Positions 58,673-64,000 of a stretch of DNA of 64,000 nt are shown here, in pieces. The notes under the pieces are model-generated. The model searched no databases. It worked only from the letters and a program-made list of their open reading frames with translations, and had not been told where the DNA came from. Both the position numbers and the translations under genes were made by a program. This stretch comes from Trichosphaerium sp. ATCC 40318. Taxonomy: Eukaryota; Discosea; Flabellinia; Trichosidae. Within the stretch, counting starts at the first letter, position 1, and every line of letters starts with the position of its first letter. The stretch lies in the NCBI GenBank assembly GCA_038496445.1, contig JALMLS010000417.1:62001-126000 (forward strand), written 5' to 3'.

Positions 58673-61329
58673 TACCTGGTTGAGCCTGCCAGGAGTGATA
58701 AGCTTTCTCGAAGGATTAAGCCATGCAAGCTCAGCAAAGAGGTATCCTCGGAGCCGCAAACGGCTCCTTAAAACGGTCGTAACCCACCCGACAAGACTAA
58801 TAATGGTCACGTCATTTTGCACACAGGAACTTGTTTTCCTAAACGCACTATAACCAAAACTCGTGGCCTCCCCCGCGGATAACCGGGATTAAAGGAAACC
58901 TGCGGCTAATACGTAATGCGCCTAGCGCTGCCGATGGGCCCCTCTGCTGCAAGGACCCATCGGTCGCATCCAACGCTCAGGAGCGGACGATCACCCGATC
59001 CCATCTTGGTTCGCCAAGGGAAGCAGCCTCCCCTTAGGAAGCGGCGTCCGTACTCCGTCGGGAAGAGCGGCGTTGGGGCATGCGATGGAGTTATGAGGAG
59101 TTCTCTCTGACTAGACATGTTTCTAAAAAAAAATTGTTAAAGTTTACATAAGTGAAACTAGGTGAAAGAAAAATGAACATTGTTCAAATCTCGATCCTTC
59201 GCTGAATGTGCTTTTTCATAAAAAAGATCATATCGATATAAAGTTGAGAGTTCTCCCCCTCCACGAGTCGGAAGGGCGGCCGACCTATCAGCCAGGCGGT
59301 AGGGTAACGGCCTACCGCGGCAGTGACGGGTAACGGGGAACTAGGGTTCGGTTCCCGGAGAAGGGGCATTAGATACGGCCCCTGTACTTACGGGTAACAG
59401 CAGGCGCGTAACTTGGCCATTGATTGCAAATCGAGCCAGCGACTGAGTGTAACGAGGCCGGCATTTAAACCGGTCGTCGCAATGAGGGGCAACTGAATGT
59501 CGCCCTGAGAAACTATTGGAGGACAAGTTGGGTGCCAGCACCCGCGGTAACACCCACTCCGAAAGCTTATACTTTTGCTGTTGCTGTTAAAGCGCTCGCA
59601 GTCCAAACAACGACACAGCTGAGAGGGACAAGGTTTAGATATAAGAATTTATTCTTTTGAACAAACCCCCCGACTCTTTTTCATCGCCCGACCAGGCATA
59701 AATGGCTTCGCTCAAACGCAAGGTCAGTTTAGGCTTCGGCCGCTATGCCACCCACCAGCATCCTGGAATTGGGCTTTAAAAAAACAAAAAACAACACTTT
59801 ACCAAGTGCGACGCTCAAGTCTCATTTTTTACTAAGTATGAACAATATCCTGATATGCAAGTCTGAGTGAAAACTCATGTTCTTCATTAAGGGAATAAAA
59901 ACATTGTGAACTACAAAAAGTATTTTTGAGATCAAACTTGAGTTAGTCTTCACACTAATAAAGAACACACGATTACTAGGTGCGTACGGGGTAGAGAGTG
60001 TGGTATCAGCGAGGAGTGAAATCTTTTGACCTGATCCAAACTACCCGAAGCGAAGGCGCTCTGCAAGGGCGTGGCCGGTGATCTAGAACGATGGTGGAGG
60101 GAGCGAAGCGGATTAGAGACCCGTGTAGTCTCCACAGTAAACGATGCCGACTGAATGGGCGCCGGGCAAACCAAGGCTCGGGGCCCGTTCCCACGGGAAA
60201 CCGAAGTAATCGGGCCCAGGGGGGAAGTATGGTCGCAAGGCTGAAACTTAAAGGCATTGACGGAGCAACACCACCAGGCTCTGGAGGCTGCGGCTCAATT
60301 TGACTCAACGCGCGACAACTTACCGGGATCGGACGCTCTAAGGGGACGAACAGACTGAAGGGTCTTTTCCGAGTTAGCTAACGGTGGTGCATGGTCGTTT
60401 TAGGCTCGTGGACTTATCTGTCAGGTTTATTCCGATAACGGGCGAGATCGCTACTGTCACATTGATTCCCCCGCTTCGTGCGGGACCCCTGTGCAGGACT
60501 GACGGCGAAAAGTCGTAAGAAGCGGCGGCTATAACAGATCCGGGATGCCCCCAGATATTCCGGGCCGCACGCGGCCTACACTGCTTAGTTCAACGGGTTC
60601 CTGGGCCGAACAGGCATCCGGGCAAGCCCTGAAACCGCCAGAACACTTCTTCACGACAGCGAGTTAAACCTCAGATTTAATTATCTAAATACGACTACAC
60701 TTAAACGCACCTTCGGAAACTACCACCTTCAAAAACAAAGTCTGTCCTGAACCTAATATAAAGAGTTAACCCCCTCGTCGAGGCTTTTTAGGAAGTTAAA
60801 TTCCTTTAATGTTAAGACGAGAAGCGCTGTTAGATGAAATTTATATCTTTGGACTCGTTTCCTTAGTGTAAACATTGAAAGAGCTGTGGATCGTTTCAAA
60901 TTAACAAATAAGGTTTCTTCTTCACTTAAATGCTTTGACCTGGAAGATTATATCTTTACCAAGGCAAACTTTATTATGAAGCAAGTTTCTGCAATGTTCA
61001 TAAAAAAATACATGAAAGCGCACCGTGTGGTCGATTTGGATGTTAAGTGTGCTCAATGCTGCTTCTCCGAAAAGACACATGCGTGCTTAGGGACTGGTTG
61101 CTGTAACTGTAGCCACGAACGCGGAATGCCTCGTACAGGTGTGTCATCAACGCACCTGGAATCTGTCCCTGTTGCTTGTACACACCGCCCGTCGCATCGA
61201 CCGATGTGGGTGCGAGTGAGACCAGGGGGGACGACCGGCTTGCCGGTTATCGAACCTGCTCGAACTTGCGCTCATAAAGGATGATGAAGTCGTAACAAGG
61301 TTTCAGTAGGTGAACCTGCTGAAGGATCA
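58673..61329 (+). rRNA. SSU (18S) rRNA, long and divergent
   Basis: The 5' end reads TACCTGGTTGAGCCTGCCAG (compare the universal ACCTGGTTGATCCTGCCAG) followed by GATTAAGCCATGCAAG. Later universal blocks: GTGCCAGCACCCGCGGTAA (59530), AAACTTAAAGGCATTGACGG (60244), CAATTTGACTCAACGCG (60295), TTGTACACACCGCCCGTCGC (61177) and the 3' end GTAGGTGAACCTGCTGAAGG (61308). Length is about 2.66 kb, well above the usual 1.8 kb, with AT-rich insertions at about 59115-59240, 59770-59965 and 60680-61050. Many normally fixed sites differ (TTGAGCC for TTGATCC; GGAGCAACACCACCAGG). Confidence 0.93.
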
Positions 61330-61569
61330 ATACTATTGGTATTAAACCCTTAGAAGCAATTAAACCAACTTTTAACCAAGTTTGAAAGAAAAAATTGGAG
61401 TATCAGCTCTGGTTTGGTAAATCTAATCTTACCTCGGTAAGTGAAGGTGTAATCATCCTCTGCTGTGGTGATATCTTGTATATCTGCCAGCTCCATAACC
61501 GCCATTTTGGCAAACAAAAAACACAGTCGTGGCACGACTATAAAGAACGTCAAGATTTTCGAAAGAAAC
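61330..61569 (+). other. ITS1
   Basis: Between the SSU 3' end and the first 5.8S-like sequence. AT-rich, no gene. The 3' limit is approximate because the 5.8S 5' end is divergent. Confidence 0.55.
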
Positions 61570-61730
61570 CAAACCTTGTCGGTGAACGGTTAGGCACCTC
61601 CCCCGAAGAAGGCCATGGATCACTATGAAACCAGCCACCGGAATCGCTCTCATCTGAAGGTGGCATTGCCGAATGCCTCAGGCCGCGTTCTGTATTCTCA
61701 CGAATCACAGGCAAAGGAGCGTGACTCAGC
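61570..61730 (+). rRNA. 5.8S rRNA, divergent, ends approximate
   Basis: Position between SSU and LSU plus weak landmarks: CGAAGAAGGCCATGG (compare GATGAAGAACGCAGC), CACCGGAATCGC (compare GTGAATTGCAG) and CATCTGAAGGTGGCATTGCC (compare CTTTGAACGCACATTGCGCC). It is much less conserved than normal, so both ends are estimates. Confidence 0.6.
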
Positions 61731-61938
61731 GACGCCAGCAAAACAAACACTAAATTTATTTGGTGCTGCGTATGGTGTACACACTTAATCTTCTAAAAAA
61801 AGAAAGTGGTTGCCACAACTAATTAATAAATTGCCGGAAGTGATGTTCCTCCAGAACTCATGCCTAGCTTACTTAAGCGAAGCTTTAGAGCGAAGGTTGG
61901 TTTACATACTGAACTGAAAGCATTAAAAAAAACACAAC
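61731..61938 (+). other. ITS2
   Basis: Spacer between the 5.8S-like region and the LSU start; contains the 5.8S 3' flank and an AT-rich section. Confidence 0.5.
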
Positions 61939-64000
61939 TTGCGTCCTGAGTTACACTTGGCGACCTGCCTAAGTTAAGCATATCATTGGGGCAGAGGAAA
62001 GGAAACCAAAAGGGACTCCCTGAGTAGCGGCGAGCGAAAGGGGACAAGCTCAAGCCTGAATCCGAGCCTAGCATCGGAGTTGTGGGCTAAGGCGTGGTGG
62101 CTCTTCCAGACGTTGACGGGAATTACGCACGAGTCGTAGCCGTAGAGGGTGCGAGCCCCGTACGCTGTCAACCGAGGAAATAGAGTCCCATCGTCCAGGA
62201 GTAGTATGGTTTGGCCGTGCCATACGAAGTTACCGGGAGGTTACCCGGCAAGGCTAAGTATCGGGAGGTGGCCGATAGCGCACCAGTACCGTGAGGGAAG
62301 ACTGAAACAGCACTCCTCGATAGAGGGTTAAAAGACCCGAAGCCGGCAAGGGTACAAATGGCACGGAGTACGTAGGTGCCCTGCACCTAATCTGCACATG
62401 GCAGACGCTCTTGTAGCGAGGGAAAAGCGACCGGGGCCTTGTGCCCTGGAAGATTATAATGAAACAAAACGTCGAGGGAAGGTAACATAGAAGTGACCAA
62501 CACAAAAAAGTCATACTGGCTAATTGTGCTGTCCACACCATCCTACAAGCTGAAAAGCATAAAAACGTGGGTTTGGTTGAAAGGACATCAAAAAGCACTT
62601 TTAAACCTTTAAATGATGTTGGTTCACTGAAATTACTGAAACCTCCGAATGTACGTCTTCTTCCGAAAGGAACGAAGTTCGTCATTCATCGTCCACAACC
62701 TCAATGAGGCTCTATGCCCTTATTGGGCCATGGCCTCCGTGTATCCCGTCTTGAAACACGGATCAAGGAGTTCGCCGAGCGTGCGAGGGTGAGAGATCAA
62801 ACCTCCAACCCGCACAGAAATGAAGCCAAGGATAAGCTCCTAGGCCGTCAAGTTCTTTATAAAAAAACAAACGTATTACATTACATGTATAAGTTTGCAA
62901 AGATCGACATAAAAAACCGACTATGCTATTATCATGTTTTTATGTTACGCAAGTAATTAAAAACACGTCATACCAAAGTAGATACACTTTGCCATCTCCG
63001 GCGTTGTTCTCTTGGCAGGCGATAGTACGTTGGGCGATACCCGAAAGGTAGCGATCTATACCCGAAAAGGGGGAAGGCGGGAGAAATCCCGCTGGACGCC
63101 CGTAGCGTTGCTGACGTGCAAATCGCTCGCCGGACATTGGGTATAGGGGCGAGAGACCAAACGAGCTGCCAACGTAGCTGGTACCGTTCGAAGTATCCCT
63201 AAGGATAGAGGGGGTCCGTGACGCCGGTCTCGTCTCGTAGAGCCACTGGAAAGAGGTATCGGAGGCCAAAGTTGCCATCGACCTATTATCAAACACATAA
63301 GAGGCGACCGATCACAGGCCGAATGGCTGTGATCACCGAGACGGTGGACCCCTATTGGGCCGGTCTTGATAAGCAGGACTGACGAGACGGTTTTAAACGC
63401 GAGCAGCAGCAAAGGCGCCCGAATAGGCAGTAACCAAGACAACGAAGGCGGTGTTCCAGTTTAGACAGCTGGAAGGTGGACATGGAAGTCGTCATCCTCT
63501 AAGGAGTGAGTAACTTCTCACCAGCCGAATTGGGACGCGCCGAAAATGGATGGCGCTAAACTGCCTTAGCCGCCGCTGCGCGATCGCCCCGGCTCGGCCC
63601 AGGGTGCGGTAGGACGGCGTGCTGGTGGCGTAGAAGGGGGCGGTGGCGTCCACCCGGAGCCACCAGCAGTGATGATCTTGGTGGTAGTAGCAATTGGAGC
63701 CTGGTGAAACAGTGTTTATCACAGCCAGGTCGCCCAAGTGGGGAAGGGTTTCGCGGTGATGGCATTCAGCTGCGAGTTAGCCGGTCCTAAGCCAGCTCCT
63801 AATAGAGTATACTGTTTGATGCTGGCAGACGACACCTTGTTCAGATGAACTTTACGGTTCTGAAGACTGGTGGAAGTCTGCGATGCTTTCAACTCGGCGA
63901 AAGGCAACCTGGTGAGTAATCCAGGGCATGGGTAAGGAGGATGCATTTGCTTTAGAAGTGGCAACACTGAGAGAGAGAGCGCACGCGAGCAACCACACTT
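61939..64000 (+). rRNA. LSU (28S) rRNA, 5' part, continues past the window
   Basis: Starts TTGCGTCCTGAGTTACACTT, then GTTAAGCATATCATTGGGGC and GAGTAGCGGCGAGCGAAAGG (compare TTAAGCATATCAATAAGCGG and TAACGGCGAGCGAA). Further in: GTACCGTGAGGGAAGACTGA, CCCGTCTTGAAACACGGA (62742), GCTGACGTGCAAATCGCTCG and TGGGTATAGGGGCGAGAGAC (63120), GTAGCTGGTACCGTTCG (63174). AT-rich insertions at about 62490-62600 and 62855-62975. The 3' end is outside the window. Protein frames within it are chance. Confidence 0.93.

Noticed and set aside
58906-64000. Numerous protein frames within SSU and LSU
   Set aside because: The DNA matches rRNA universal blocks; these frames are chance.

Overview
This is nuclear DNA from a unicellular eukaryote with a compact, AT-rich, intron-rich genome. 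Nearly every recognisable protein (actin, Rab32-like GTPase, PIG-U, DPH2, CCA-adding enzyme, carboxylic-acid reductase) only reads through if short GT..AG introns are removed. Many 5' splice sites read GTACG rather than GTAAG. Genes sit on both strands with spacers of a few to a few hundred bases. Actin and the protein families fit an opisthokont, amoebozoan or related protist. The rRNA is too divergent for me to name a lineage.

Layout. 1-2.5 kb: secreted beta-helix-type membrane protein (-, cut by the left edge). 3.2-4.1 kb: enoyl-CoA/steroid reductase (-). 4.5-9.0 kb: ribophorin II-like protein with a TRAP-delta-like C-terminus (+). 9.4-12.5 kb: GIY-YIG-like gene, a small gene, a frameshifted F-box/LRR gene, a Cys-rich small protein. 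12.9-15.3 kb: DPH2 (-). 15.6-18.1 kb: Rab32-like GTPase, a 62-residue gene, a TIMP/NTR-like secreted protein (+). 18.3-22.0 kb: unrecognised multi-pass membrane protein (+). 22.7-24.2 kb: actin (+). 24.8-29.5 kb: F-box protein and CUE-domain protein (-). 30-36.7 kb: multi-RGS protein (-). 36.8-39.2 kb: CCA tRNA nucleotidyltransferase (+). 39.4-41.3 kb: tRNA-Ile-like element, a 59-residue spliced gene, an intact F-box/LRR gene (-). 41.7-46.3 kb: carboxylic-acid-reductase-type enzyme (-). 46.3-52.2 kb: ZZ protein, GPI-type glycoprotein, proline-rich protein, repeat protein, dual-specificity phosphatase (-). 52.4-55.9 kb: PIG-U (-) and 3-hydroxyisobutyrate dehydrogenase (+), divergently arranged. 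55.9-64 kb: rDNA spacer with a family of repeated hairpins, then SSU, ITS1, 5.8S, ITS2 and the 5' part of LSU (+).

Functional themes. Several genes serve the ER and secretory route: the ribophorin II-like protein, the enoyl-CoA reductase, PIG-U, secreted and GPI-type proteins, and Rab32. Others serve translation (DPH2, CCA enzyme, rDNA), ubiquitin/F-box biology and G-protein regulation. I see no operon-like logic. Neighbours look independent, some sharing short divergent promoters. The most interesting items are the repeated covarying hairpins upstream of the SSU, the long divergent rRNA, the adenylation-carrier-reductase enzyme, the ribophorin II/TRAP-delta-like fusion, very small spliced genes, and an over-represented TCACGTGA palindrome.
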